Assembly: GCA_013400975.1 (NCBI GenBank)
Contig: WBMZ01006351.1
Location: forward strand, 35,587-99,586
DNA: 64,000 nucleotides
Reading direction: 5' to 3'
From: Atrichornis clamosus
Taxonomy: Eukaryota; Chordata; Aves; Passeriformes; Menuridae
Part shown: piece by piece, positions 37,934 through 50,800 of the stretch
Numbering within the stretch: position 1 is the stretch's first letter
Layout of the letters: every line of letters begins with the position of its first letter
Translations under genes and position numbers: made by a program
The notes under the pieces: generated by a model
What the model was told of the DNA's origin: nothing
Databases searched by the model: none
Seen by the model: the letters and a program-made list of their open reading frames with translations, nothing else

Positions 37934-40554
37934 TTTCTAAAAAAAATGGTAAATAGAATATGAGATATTAAATTACTCATAACCTGCAGGTTAACCAAAA
38001 GTATGAAAAGTACTTTTAATGGCTTTCCACTGAGGTGCACATTAGTTTCTTGCCACCAATCCTGGTAATATCTCTAAAGTTTCCTTGACTGCAATATAAA
38101 AAACTCACCCAACTGGTTACTAAATGAGTTAGGACTCTTGATAGAGTGTTTTACAGCATGAAACAACCTCCAATTACTGAGGTGCCTTTCTGTCTTCAAC
38201 AACTTTAAAGAAATCTCTCAAATGTTCAAAGAATGGTTATGGTCAAAGTTGTTCACCGATTCTGATAGATGTATCCATAAAATTTTATTTTACTTTCACA
38301 GCAGAAAGCCTGTCCTTTTGACCTTCACCAGTTTTTTCTATCCCACTCATATCCTCTGGGCTGCAATGCCACCTCATCTAAAGAGCAGGCAGAGACAGAG
38401 AAGTAGTTCCACAGACACCTGAATTAATTCCTTTTGATTCATATCTCGCAGTCAACCGACCACTGAAGCAAGCAAGATGACACTAGGTCTGCCTTCAGGT
38501 TTTCCAGCAGTTGGGGAATTTCACCCCTACAAATCTATATGAAACTACGGTAAATACTCTATAACCTACCCTGAAAAACTCAGTACTATCACAACATCAA
38601 CTCCCAATATCCTGGTCTAAGAGTCCTATACAGAGTCTGGAGAGGTGAACAGAACTAGGCAGAAGATAAAACCCATAGCCTTGGAAGGTATTTGATTCTC
38701 TAACTACTTCTGAGTTTCATTACTGATAGGCGATTAAACACAGGCCAGGGAAGTGGGACTGGCAACAAGGGAAATGTGGCAGCAGCAAACACTTCAACCA
38801 AAGACCAAAGGAAAAGAATGCTTTCATACTTAAAAAACATGAGGCGTTTGGAAAAATCAGCTGCCAAGTTCTAAGTATTTGAAATCCAGACAGTAGCAGT
38901 GATGCTAAGACTCATTGCGGAAGCTAACCACAGTGCAGAAGCCTTCACTTTATGATGTTACACCCCTACATCTCTCCTTCCCCAGAGCCTACGCAGCACA
39001 GCTCTCTCAAAATGGGATGAGTATCAGACTCAAAGGGCTGGGTGCATATAACTTAAGTGCATAAAATTAAGCCTACAGTCCTAATATGAGCTACTCTTTT
39101 AATTTTTACTCAAATTCATGCAGTTTTCAAAAAGCATAGCCAAACAGACCCTCACTGACCTCTGCCCTCCCATAATTAAGTGTCCCTTAGTCCAAGCATT
39201 CAGATTAAACAAGGTAACCTTTTGCACTCCAGATATACAAATATGTGAACTTGAACGCTTCAAAGAACAAGTTTACCTAAATGCCGACATATTTGAGACA
39301 GCAAATGACTCTTAAATGCAGCCATTTTGATTTCAATTTGACTAAAATTAGTAATACTAATCTAGTACAGTGAAGTGATGAATACTGCAAAAGCACACAC
39401 AAAGATCTGGTACGTGCAACTCTGTACACTGTGAACGTAAAATCAAATTCTGTAACTTCAGTTTGAAAGAAAATCATGTATCTTGAGACTAAGTTAAATC
39501 CAGACTGCATTTTACAAAAAAATTGAGTGTTTTAATGAAAAATTTAAAGGAAAAAAAAAAATCAGTGTCAAAGGCCACATTTAAGTTACCTTTATTTCTG
39601 CTGTTACACAAGTAGCTACTGTCCACAAAGCAAAATCATGCACACCTATCTCCATTGCAGCTAAATTCTTCTGCATCAAGATTAAGCCTATGCCATTATC
39701 CTTAACAGCCATATTACAACCCCCTATAAATAGAATTATATAAATGGTAGAAGTGCTGTAACTGAATGGCTATGAAGAGAGAGCATTCTCTAAAGTACCT
39801 TGAATTAAAAGGTACTGTGGTGTATAATGACTGCTACACAAGCAGACTAGACAGGATATTTTTCTTGAACCACAATTATCAGGGACAAGAGATCAACAAC
39901 ACTTCCTGCATATAATGTGTTTCTAAACACCCTTTATCGTGGTACATGTTCAACTTGCTTTACTTTAGACAATGTATTTCATGACCAAACTTTTTCTTCA
40001 TCCTGCTCCCAAAATTCCTTTCTACTCTGTACCTTGCAAAGCTGCCTCTTGGCACCTGATGTTACCTTGCAACAATCCTCACCAAATTTTGCTTCTAACT
40101 AACCAAGTGTGGATGATGTAGCCAAAATAAGGTTACTATATGCTTCCATGAATGAATCGGTGCTGCCTTCCGTATCACCTCACTAAAAAAGCCCCTTAGC
40201 AACGGTACTTTGACTCCTGAGTTCAAAAATAAGAACAACCTTCTTCATCTACAGATATGGGAGCTGGAAAAATCCATGATATCTCTACAATATGCCATCA
40301 GGCTTCTTGGAAATGACGCCTTTTGTCAGCACACTTTGTACCAGTCCCAGCCAGGGGCCCACTTCCTGCAAATACCCAAGCACAGTTGTGCAGAAACAAG
40401 CTTCCACTGAACCATGATCAGGCTCCTCTGCCAAGTCTGTGGGAGCAAAGTGCAAAGGCCACTGCCTACCTACCATGCCTACAGTTAATCCATGGTTATG
40501 ATGTTACAGCTCAGAGCAGGGCATGTGGAATAAACGAGCACTACTATGCTCCTT

Positions 40555-40608
40555 CAGATAAACTAGATGATCTATAAAGGTTCCTTCCAACACAAATCAT
40601 TCTATCAT
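40555..40608 (+). mobile_element. Short CR1 3' tail
   Basis: ACTAGATGATCTATAAAGGTTCC followed by TTCCAAC, a short gap and CATTCTATCAT corresponds to the last 50-odd bases of CR1 elements. It is very short and diverged. Confidence 0.6.
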
Positions 40609-42840
40609 AAAAACATTACTTCAGTATGTAACTCAAAATACTGTACTGAATTATTTACATGTAGGCCACATGCATTTAATAAGCCAAAAAAATCAGGCAG
40701 GAGTCTCCTCTGCCTTTAGGCTCATCATTTACCACTTCATCTCTTGAACACTTTCCTTATGTTTGTTAAACTCCTGTGCATTTAGAATCAAATGCATTAG
40801 CTGCAGGAATTTAATGCTGTAACAACAGCAAACAGCTACACATCCATAGGTATATGGCCATACTGCTGCCAAAGCTCTCCTGTACTGCAGAAGGATCAGT
40901 ATACAGTAAACGGAGAAAATCACTTTCTGTAATCCCAGATGAACATGAGGGTACAAAAAGGACTAGACTTGTTTTTTCTCATTTGTAACCCAGACTCTTG
41001 CAGAGTATGGTTTCTCCTGTAGTTTCTTTTCTCTCTGTGCAACATGTGTTCTCCAACCACTGCTAAATTGTACTACAGAAATTCAAATTTTGCCTTCCTC
41101 AGAAGCTGCATGTGCACTTCAAATTACAAGAGAGAAGGAACTGAAAGTGAAGCACACAGTGGAGTAAAAGAAAAAAAAAAAAAAGAACAGTCTAATAGTT
41201 TTAAACTTACCCTCCCAGAATAGTCTGTGAAATAAAGAGTTATTGCTACAGGGAATGCTTCAAATTAAGGTGCGGCAGAGCTCAGAACACACAGTCCACT
41301 GAAGCCAGGCAATCATTTGTTACAGCTCTATATCCAGTAAAAAAGCAAAGCAGCAGTATCACTCCCAAATTTCTACAAAACAGCCTTTGAAGGTACCACC
41401 ACTTCATTATTTTCTGCCTTCTGATGGCTTAGTTTGCAATCACTACGTCCCTTTGATTAGAGATACGAATGAAGTTAGTTTGTACACCAGTATGTATTTG
41501 GATCAATTATCAGAATAAGATTCACAAGCCACAGTAATCTCATATTTTCCTGTCTTTCTTGTCTTTTTTTTACATAGTGTACTGCACTCTGACCACACGT
41601 TTTTGTCCTACACTCATATGCTCATACACTCATATTTCTTCCTTGACAAAGGGCAACACGCAATTCACGACTAAAGGCAATTTAAAGAAGCATCATGAGA
41701 AGGGACAGTACTGACTTTTAGGCATTAACTGATTAATAATCTCCAGTGTAGCTGCAGAATCGTCAAAAGAGTTAGTGACAAATTTTGTATTATTTATTTT
41801 TAAATCAATAGTTTGGCATTAACGAATTAAGTTCACTTTTTTTTCTTATTTCCTTAAGGTTAAGTACAGGAGTCACCAGAATTTCAGGTGATCATTTGTA
41901 AATCAGATTTAAAATGTGCAGCAAGATGCAAATTGCCCTTTATGCAAGGGATGGATTAAATAACCATTTAGTTTAATATAAAATTACACATGCAATACAG
42001 AGCAACGTTGAGAGGAAGCCTTACTTCTGTGCAGACATCAGTAAGAATTCTCTACTAAAGGCAAGCAGAGCCACAGCAACTTTATTCCAAATTCCTGTAA
42101 CAGAACATCTGCTACAGAGAAGATACTGCTAATATATGTAAAATTTCAAACAGTGAAAGTTCACAGGAAATGAGAAAGTGTTGTATACTAGAACACAATG
42201 GCATTATTAATTTCTTTAATTAAGTAAAGAATAAAAATGACTAACAGATGAAACTATACTTAGTGGTTTATTTAAATGTTTAACGATACAAAAGCAAGAA
42301 ATAATCACATAAAATTTCACTGTACAAGCACATAAAGCACAGAATTTGTTTACAATAATCAATGCTGTTATTTTATGCAGCACCATTTTTATTTTAGACC
42401 AACTGTGATGTAGCTTTACCTAGTAAACTAAGACAAGAACCAAAGAATTAATTCTGCAATTGAGTAATTTTATACAGGTTTTAGATTTTTATTTTTACCT
42501 TTTACAACAACCAGTATCTACCAGTTTGCACTTTGACAATTATTCTTGGGTATAAAATAATGGGTATGGTGCTGCTGAAAGTCCACACAGTATACTCAGA
42601 ACTTGTCCAACATCCCTTTCTCTTAATCACTCCGTCATTCTTATACTGCCCTTTCCTCCTTCTCCGAGGGAGTTTAAATGACATGTAGCTGCACGACACT
42701 TTTGAAAAACATTTCTTGGTTAATAAAACAGTCATGAAGTTTCCAAATCTGCATTCACTGTACAAAGCCTAAACTCAAAAGTTAATCAGTACTCGAATGG
42801 ACATTACGCATACTTTTACTGCTGTAAGTACGACCCACAA

Positions 42841-43252
42841 ACGTGATCAGAGGGCTGGAGCTCCTCTCCTATGAGAAAAGCCTGAGAGCTGGGGCTATTT
42901 ATTTAGCCTGGAGAGGAGAAAGCTCCAGGGTGATGCTATTGCAGCCTTTCAGTGCCTAAAGGGGACTTATAACAGAGCTGGAGAGGGCCTATAGTTTCAG
43001 GACAAAGGGTAATGACTAAATTGAGAGTAAGTTTAGTTTGGGTATCAGGAGGAAATTATCTCCTGTGAGGGTGGTGAGGAACAATGAAGTTTTCTCCCCA
43101 GAGAAGTTTTGGATGCCCCATCCCTTGAAGTGTTCAAGGTCAGGCTCCATGGGGCTTGGAGCAACCTGGTCTAGTGGAAGGTTACCTGCCACAGCAGGTG
43201 AAGCTGATAGTCTTTAAGGTTCCCCCCAATCAGGCCATTCTATCGTATCATT
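42841..43252 (+). mobile_element. CR1 LINE 3' end (about 410 bp)
   Basis: Clear CR1 3' region. Landmarks in order: GAGCTCCTCTCCTATGAG, AGCCTGGAGAGGAGAAAGCTCC, ATTGCAGCCTTTCAGTGCC, GGACTTATAA, GGACAAAGGGTAATG, GAGGGTGGTGAGGAACAATG, GATGCCCCATCCCTTGAAG, TGTTCAAGGTCAGGC, AGCAACCTGGTCTAGTGG, and the tail CCATTCTATCGTATCA. It is a typical 5'-truncated avian CR1 insertion, moderately diverged, in LRP12 intron 1 and opposite in orientation to the gene. Confidence 0.93.
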
Positions 43253-43778
43253 TTATAATCTTGGTAACACTGAATTAAAAATCTCCAAAGATAAATATCC
43301 TACTACTTCCACATTCCTTAGCATTGTAGCTTTACCTCCACACCAATAAAAAGTCTGCATTCTTTCTTCCAAAACTGACAATTACAACAGATGCTCTAAA
43401 AATCTAAGTTCACTAGATCAGTGAATGCTTTGAATTTGAAGAATATTCAGCAATCAAGTCATTAACAATATATTAGCTTCTCTACCAAAACATAATACAT
43501 TTTTTATTAGATAGTTTTATGGTGTGAACTTGGGATTTTTCTACATTAGTGTTTCATTTCAGGTAAGGGGCATGTTTCTCAATCTCCTGATCTGCTCCAC
43601 TTCCTGTGCTTTCGCTCTCATTACACTGTGGCCTTGGAACCAGTAAACTGTATTTCTTTTAGATTATATGCTCCTACATGTAGCAGGTACTGAGTTTTCT
43701 GGGCCACACTAGAGTTAGTCCAAGGAAAACACTTTAGAAACATATACAGCACAAACCCACATCTTCAGCGTAACTTGT

Positions 43779-43960
43779 TTTGCTCCACAAATCCCCTCCT
43801 GCCAGGGTGTGGGATGCACCAACACCCACTGCCCCAGCCACCCAGCGCCTCAAGTGTGCCCTCTGCTCACCACAGCTCCAGTGCTGCCAGGGAGACTCCA
43901 CCTCTACTTCACGAGTACGCTCAGCCTCCGCAGCCATTCAGTGTAAGGAGCACAAGTCCT
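43779..43960. other. Isolated GC-richer island in LRP12 intron 1, unidentified
   Basis: About 180 bases that are visibly GC-rich, with several CpGs, inside AT-rich intron. Open frames exist on both strands across it but none resembles a known protein. It could be an old repeat fragment, a regulatory element or an alternative exon. I cannot decide among these. Confidence 0.3.
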
Positions 43961-44780
43961 CATTCTGGATTCATCAGGCACTGAATACATTATTCACTAA
44001 TATTACACCAATTGTGAATGCTGTTGCAACACACAGAACAAAATGTACAAAATTCTGCATCATCTGAGATTTTAGCAAATTAACGCAAATTTGACGTAGA
44101 TGCTGCCAGCCAGATGATGTTGGAGTATTAAAACAGAGCCCACAGTTCCATAAGGACATATCAAGCAAACATTTGGAAGATGCTGCAGTCTACAACTGAT
44201 TCACATTCCTGCTCCATAGGCATGGTTCCCAGTCACTTTTCACTCTTCCTTGTCCCTTGAATTTGCTCTCATTAAAATACAACATTTTAAAGTATTAGCT
44301 AAACTAATTTGACTTAAGAGAAGGATTTTTGTGTGAAAAGTTCAGAAAAAAAAAAAAACCTAGTTAAAACTTCTCAGTTGTTGCTCTAAAAGGCAGAGAT
44401 AGAAAAGAACCTGATATTATTTTTTATTCTCACTCAAAAATTCCACAAACTATTTATAGACAGCTCTAATATACTTGGCAGCAAGCAGTGGAGATTGGAA
44501 ACCTATCAGAGACACTGGCTCAGCTTCAACAAGATTCCTGATTTTAAGCACATAAGTAGTTCTATTCATGTTGCACCCTACACTTCTGCCCTGCCAGGTA
44601 TAAAGGAGGTTACCTGACTGACCATTGCCTGACAGTTGTACATGTTCTCCAGTGGCAATCTAATGCAGCATTAGAGAGAGAATAGAAAAATAGAAAAACC
44701 AAGTTGCTAAACCAAATTAAATAATTCAAACAGTGAATACAGTCTTCTAAATTACAGCTAAATCTCAACTAAGAAATTTT

Positions 44781-44887
44781 TAACAAAAAACAAAACAAAG
44801 AAAAAATACAAAAAACCCCCCAAAACCACGCCTCCCAAAACAAAAAACAAACAAAAAAACCCCAAACAAAACAAACCCAAACAAAAC
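44781..44887. repeat. A/C-only low-complexity tract
   Basis: Roughly 107 bases composed almost entirely of A and C, with AAAC/AAAAC units and only a couple of G or T. The minus strand (LRP12 transcript) therefore carries a T/G-only tract here, in intron 1. Confidence 0.85.
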
Positions 44888-47800
44888 TGAGGAAATCTGG
44901 GGAAAAGGGAGTAGATCAGAAACTAGCAGAGGAAGCTAGAGAGACTATACGGCCTACCCATCCTTAAATGAGCTATGTCCTTTATAAGGCTTATGTGCCT
45001 ATTCTTAACTGATTAGCCTCTATCATTAATTCAAACCTAACCATTTGCCCTCCTATTTGGAAACTTCCACTGCTCTATTACTTAAAATACTAGAAAACCC
45101 CTAAGTTTCTAGCCATTCTAAACAGCTGTATTTAAAGTACTAAAACTCAGTTATTTTAAGAAAGGACTGATCAGACCATTTGTACATCTTCAACTGCAGG
45201 AACTATTCTTTTCTTCTGAAATCCCATTTCAGAATCTCAAACTACGTCACGTTTGAGAAGTGCCAGACTAGGGGAAAATTTCTATGTGTGGGCTGCACAG
45301 TTATTATACAGTAGAAGGAAGAGCACTGCAGATTAGATTCATACTCTTCACATGCTTTGTACTTTTACCTACTGGTTCTTTAAATCACTGTTGCAGTGAT
45401 AAAATTGGTTTTAGTTTTGCATCATGCAGGTTTAAATTATTTCACGTCTTAATTCCTTATAAGTACAGGAACAAATGTTGGCACACAACAGTCTACATAA
45501 AGCTGGTATATTTTTAAAAATTAAAATCAAAAAACCCTAACATCTAAAACAACCAGCAACCTTTATGTCATCTATCTAAGTTAGATGATAACAGCAGGGT
45601 GTCAGGTCATATACTCTTAAAATACTGGTTATCCTCTTTTCTTCTAATGATTTGCTTCCATGCAATTTTGAAAAAATGCTAACAGAAGAAACGAAATCAT
45701 TATTCATAAATATCTTCAACCATCATAAACCTATTATAAGCTTGCAGAAATGAAAATACAATCTGCTATTACCCCATGAATCCCTACCAGAAACCCTCAA
45801 AACATCCAAGCTTCTGCTGCCAGATTACAGTATGACTCAGATTTACAACTGATTTTTTTTCCAAAAAAGACTGAAATAATGTAGGAGTACTTGATACTGA
45901 AAGGTGGGGGAAAATCACGAGGGTTTTTGAAAAGAATGAAAACATTGTTCTCCTGCTGTACCTTTATTATTGAGCCTACATCTCATGTGACCAAAAAAAA
46001 AAGGCCAAAGATACATCCAGAGAATAATGGTTTCAAAATTCAGAAAGCTCATTGGATTAAACAAAATAAAGTTACAAAATCTATTTAAGTCTTTATTCAG
46101 CAAAAGGGCTAAGATGTTACAATCCAGACAGAGATCAAGGAGGGAATTTCATACTTCTGACTGAAGCAGAAGTAGAGGATTGAGAAACCAAATCATAATT
46201 TCCAGATCTGCTACATTTTTCTCATACATTGGCCTGAGAAAACCAGGGAATACTGGAGTTAGCGATACAGACCTGCTGAACTTCAACTCCACCTTTTTGA
46301 AGGTAACAACAATAAATTAGAATTAACTGCAACACATCCCAGCTGCATTCACTGTAGTGACGTAAGTCACTTGAAAGCAAGCAGTGTAGTGGGAAGGGCA
46401 GTGAAGCAATAGTATATTTACAGCACATTTAGCACATATATCAAATATAAAAATTGTAAAAGCACTGCATGTTTATTGCATTTAGAAAAAAAATCCTCAT
46501 TTTAAAAGATAATGCTGTGCTTTCTTTCCTTCTCGTTACTTATTACTAGAAATTAAACTTTCATTTTGACAATTTTTTTTACTCTTCAATGTGTTTTGCT
46601 TTCTTTGAGAGAACTAAAAAGCACTGCAGAGTTCCCAAGAAAACTTCTTTTCTTTAATATATGAAAAAAGTTCACAGAAGCCACAGACCTTGCAAGGACT
46701 TGTGCAGACTTGTTTATGCAATCTGGTAACTGGAGTTTTTAGACCCCACGCACCTATTCACACTGAAACTGAACTTACAGAAAATGTCATGCTGTGTGCC
46801 CAGCTACCTTCCTGTAACACAAGAGGTAGTCTCTGTCCCTTGTTAACGCTTCACTGAACTAATTAAAGTGTGGAAGTAACCTTGCATAGTGTAACTCTGC
46901 ACACATTCACATGCATTGCAACAACACAGTGAAAAGCACAGCCAAAGGAGGGAAAAGCTTCTAAGGCAATGTACTTTTTTTGCCTGTCCCTTCAACATCT
47001 GTGAAACAATGCTTTTTGTTAATCTCATGCAAACAACCTCCTGCAAAATTAATTTCATTATTTATTACGAGTTATTTGATCTACTCTAGTTCTAGCAGAC
47101 AGAAGTAAAGATGTCACCGAGTTTAAAGGGAACCACATGTAGATGCTTCCATTCTCACTACTAAAAAGACATAGCATTGACATAGTTTGTACTCTACTGT
47201 TATCAGCTTGAAAATTTCAATTGCTATGATAGGAAAGGCTATTAATTAGCTACGATAATTTTCTAGACCTATCTAAACTATGCTGTTTATTAAATATCCT
47301 CAGGACTTAGGAAGAATAAGAGATGAACTTGCTGTAACTTGCTGGTCATAACATACTGCAGTCCTCAAAATGCACTGTGAATCGCTACTAGGCAAAAAGG
47401 ACAGACATTCATAGAAGACAGACTGCCTGCAAGACATGAAATTGATTTTACTCAGATTAGTAACTTAAGTAAGAATCAGATCTTGAAATTGCTAAAGCAT
47501 ACTCCTGATATTAACATGCGTGCACATATACTTGCATGCGTACTCCACCCATATAAGAATTCTATGCATGGTAGCCTTGATACTTTTACATTATTTTGTT
47601 CAAATAGATTTGATTCATCAAAGCAAACAAATTATAAGGGAGATATCCAATAACATTTGTAATTTAGCAAAACTTATTTTTTCTCCAGTGTTTTAAGCAA
47701 GATCTATATGCACTTAGAGAATTCTGCTACAGCTAATGTGCTGATTCAAGTCATTGATTCTAAATAGGAAACTTCAGAGAGCCCCATGGATATTTTTAAA

Positions 47801-50800
47801 AAGTCTAGAAGCAATCTATGTGTATTTATATAATTTAAAAACCAGGAGACAAATAGGTGCATATCGCTAGGACTCAAACTCTCTCCCTCTCTTTGAAAAG
47901 ACCTTTTCTTTTATCCCCCCTTCCCTTCCATGTTATCTGCCATAAATCCTGTGATTCTTGTCCTGTAAGAATAATGCTGGTTCTGATAAAACACCTGTTT
48001 TATCTCAAACACCATACAGTGTCTTAGAAATAAATTTTCAAAATAAATTTGTGATAAGTTTAGAGTCTTCTTTACTTGGCTCATGATACAGCAACATACT
48101 ACTTCATTGCTTTTCTTGTCATAACAGCATAAGTAAGCTTTTCTCATGATTACAGCTTTATTGTGTCAGGAGCCATACAAACAAGAAAAACAACTCTTGC
48201 TCCACAGAACTCACTGCTTTTTAAAAACTGTATGTAATACATTTTTATCAGATAAAGGAAAGGACAATAAAAAAGCACAATACATGAAACAACTGGAAAT
48301 CCCAGACTGCCATGTTTCAAAACCTAAGTAAATGGAAGTGCTTTACAGGAAGCACAGCAGTCAGGCGGGGTTGAAGAAAACAAATATGATGGCTTTTTGA
48401 CTTTCCACAGACAGAACTGCCCAGGTGGTGGGAAGCACAAAGAAAAGACTAGCTAGACTTGAGTAATGTTAATAATCGATAAAGCTATCAATCAAAGCTA
48501 TCAATACTAAAACACTGCAGATCAACAGGATAGTAAAACCAAGCAAAACAGAACTCTGACATACAGCTATCTTGCGCTAACAACTAACTCCTTACTGTGC
48601 TTCACCTCTCCTCTCTCCCCCAACTCACTGAGAACAAAGTTCAAAATTCTGAACATCAAAGGCAAAGGCTTGTCCCTCTCCCAAAGTGGAAACTTCATGA
48701 AGCATTTCAAAAAGCCTGAATTACACTGATAGTCCTGGAGGTAGTTAGAGGGACAGGAGAGCTTATGTGAAACCAGTTGTAATACAGTAATTGTAACATA
48801 AGGACAGTTAACATTACCACCTTTATATGCCCTGGAACTTCTGACAGCCAGAATAAAATTTCTCACACTGCACAGGACTGTAGGGTACTGCAGCCTCTTG
48901 CCATAGGGACTCTCAGTAGTTAGAAAAGATAAACACAATCTTCTGTTATCAGGAACTACAAACGTGAGTGTTGGATAGTACTACAATTCCACAACTGCAA
49001 AATAAAAAAAAATAAAATCCTTTCTGTAGAGCTAGATAAGCATTTGACTAGACAGCCAGTTTAGGCAGCTGCAATTCATCAGAGTACAGCACAACCTCAA
49101 GACAGCCAACGTGTATGCAATATTGGTCAAAAAAACCAGAACAAAGTTTGTTTCAAAACACTTAACTGTGTAACTTCCCTGCTATCAAACTACATCCCTG
49201 ACACCCACAAGCTACCCCTGGAAACTTTAAATGTGTTAAAGTAGACCCACAACTAATTTGTTATATAAATTCTGGTTTTGGCCTTTTACAAGGCAAGTAT
49301 TCGTCACAAAAACTAAAGGACCACAATTACACATAGATGCCACAGTTTACAAATGAAGGCTTGTTTTTGTGACCCGAAATGCACCTTCTGTGCATATTCT
49401 CAGTATTCGGTAAGAAAAAGTCTCACATTTTATGGGTCACAAAATCTCAAATTTTATTATATTACTGTAGCTCTAAGCATTCAAGAAGCTTTCTCTCATT
49501 CTTTTATGTAACGTGAAAATTGAACTACATCCAGCTTTCCTTCTTAAATATGCACAGATATTCCCGTCTGTCTGTCAACCACATCCATGTAGTCCTGGGC
49601 AGCAGAACCATAATTTCTATCAAGGTGCTTAGCAAGGAATTGGAAACATCTCTAACATTCTTGAAACGTGTTTATCTCAGGGTCAAATAAACACTGATCT
49701 GGAGGCTCATTGCACTCTGAACCTTCAAGTTTTAGATGTAATTTCACTGCAATTCAAAAGAGCAAAGAGATTTCCAGGAAGTTAGGTAGCTGAAATAAGA
49801 GTATTTACACAGGTGTGAATTGGCCCACTCGCTTCCTCTCAATGTTACCAACTTCATGAAAAAGGCCTATGGAGATGAATGACAAATAAGGTTCCTCTTT
49901 TCACTGAAACACAGCCACACTTGGAAGCACGCCATCTCCCTCAGCTTCACCATGAGGCTGCCCATTTCCAATACCTCTGTTCTCAGGCTCACCCACATGC
50001 CAGTCCCAGCAACAGAACTAGCAAAGGAGGTTCACAGTCACATGCTCCACAGCCCCTGGGATGTGCACCAAGAAAACACAAAGAGCCTCACTCACACTGC
50101 AGTACTCTGAAAAATCTTATCAAACCAACAGTTTCCCAGGGAGGGAAACGCAGGTATGCAAGAGAGAACGTGTACACACACACATGCATTCGCTCCAGGA
50201 CAGGCTTCTGATGACAGAAGCACAAAGAGAAAGAGAGGCTTAAACTAAGCAAGAGGAATGAACACCTTGGAGAAGAGAATGTCATCTAACAGGTATTTCC
50301 AAAATCCTTATCACCATTTACCCAGACATTCATAAGTACCTTCCAGTATGCTATCCCTACACCTAGTACACCTTATCTCCACTCATCTTGACACAAGCTC
50401 TTCTCATCTATGCTTTTGCTAACTAAAAAACATTCTCACTACTTATTTACACAAATCCTCCCTGAGAATAGCTTTAAACAACTTTTTCTTTCTGCACACC
50501 AGCTTCCTAAAAAAAAAAAAAAAAACAAAACCTTATTAAATATATGGGATAGTATAAAAAAAATTCTGACTCTCCATGAGGAGATCGCTGACAAGAATCA
50601 TTCCAATAAACACCAGACGACAGAAGGTAAAGTTACACAATAACTGCCCACTCCTTTGTCCATCGAGTTCACAAGCTCATCCTCCAAAAGTCACTTCAGT
50701 TGTTTAATTTGAGCATATTCACTGTTATGCAGCAATGTAACTATCAATTCGAGCTTCATTTCCTGTGAATCACTCAGTTGTGCACATCTGCATACTCCCC

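Noticed and set aside
49879..50211. 110-codon plus-strand frame in LRP12 intron 1
   Set aside because: His/Pro/Ser-rich chance frame, no similarity recognised, opposite strand to the gene.
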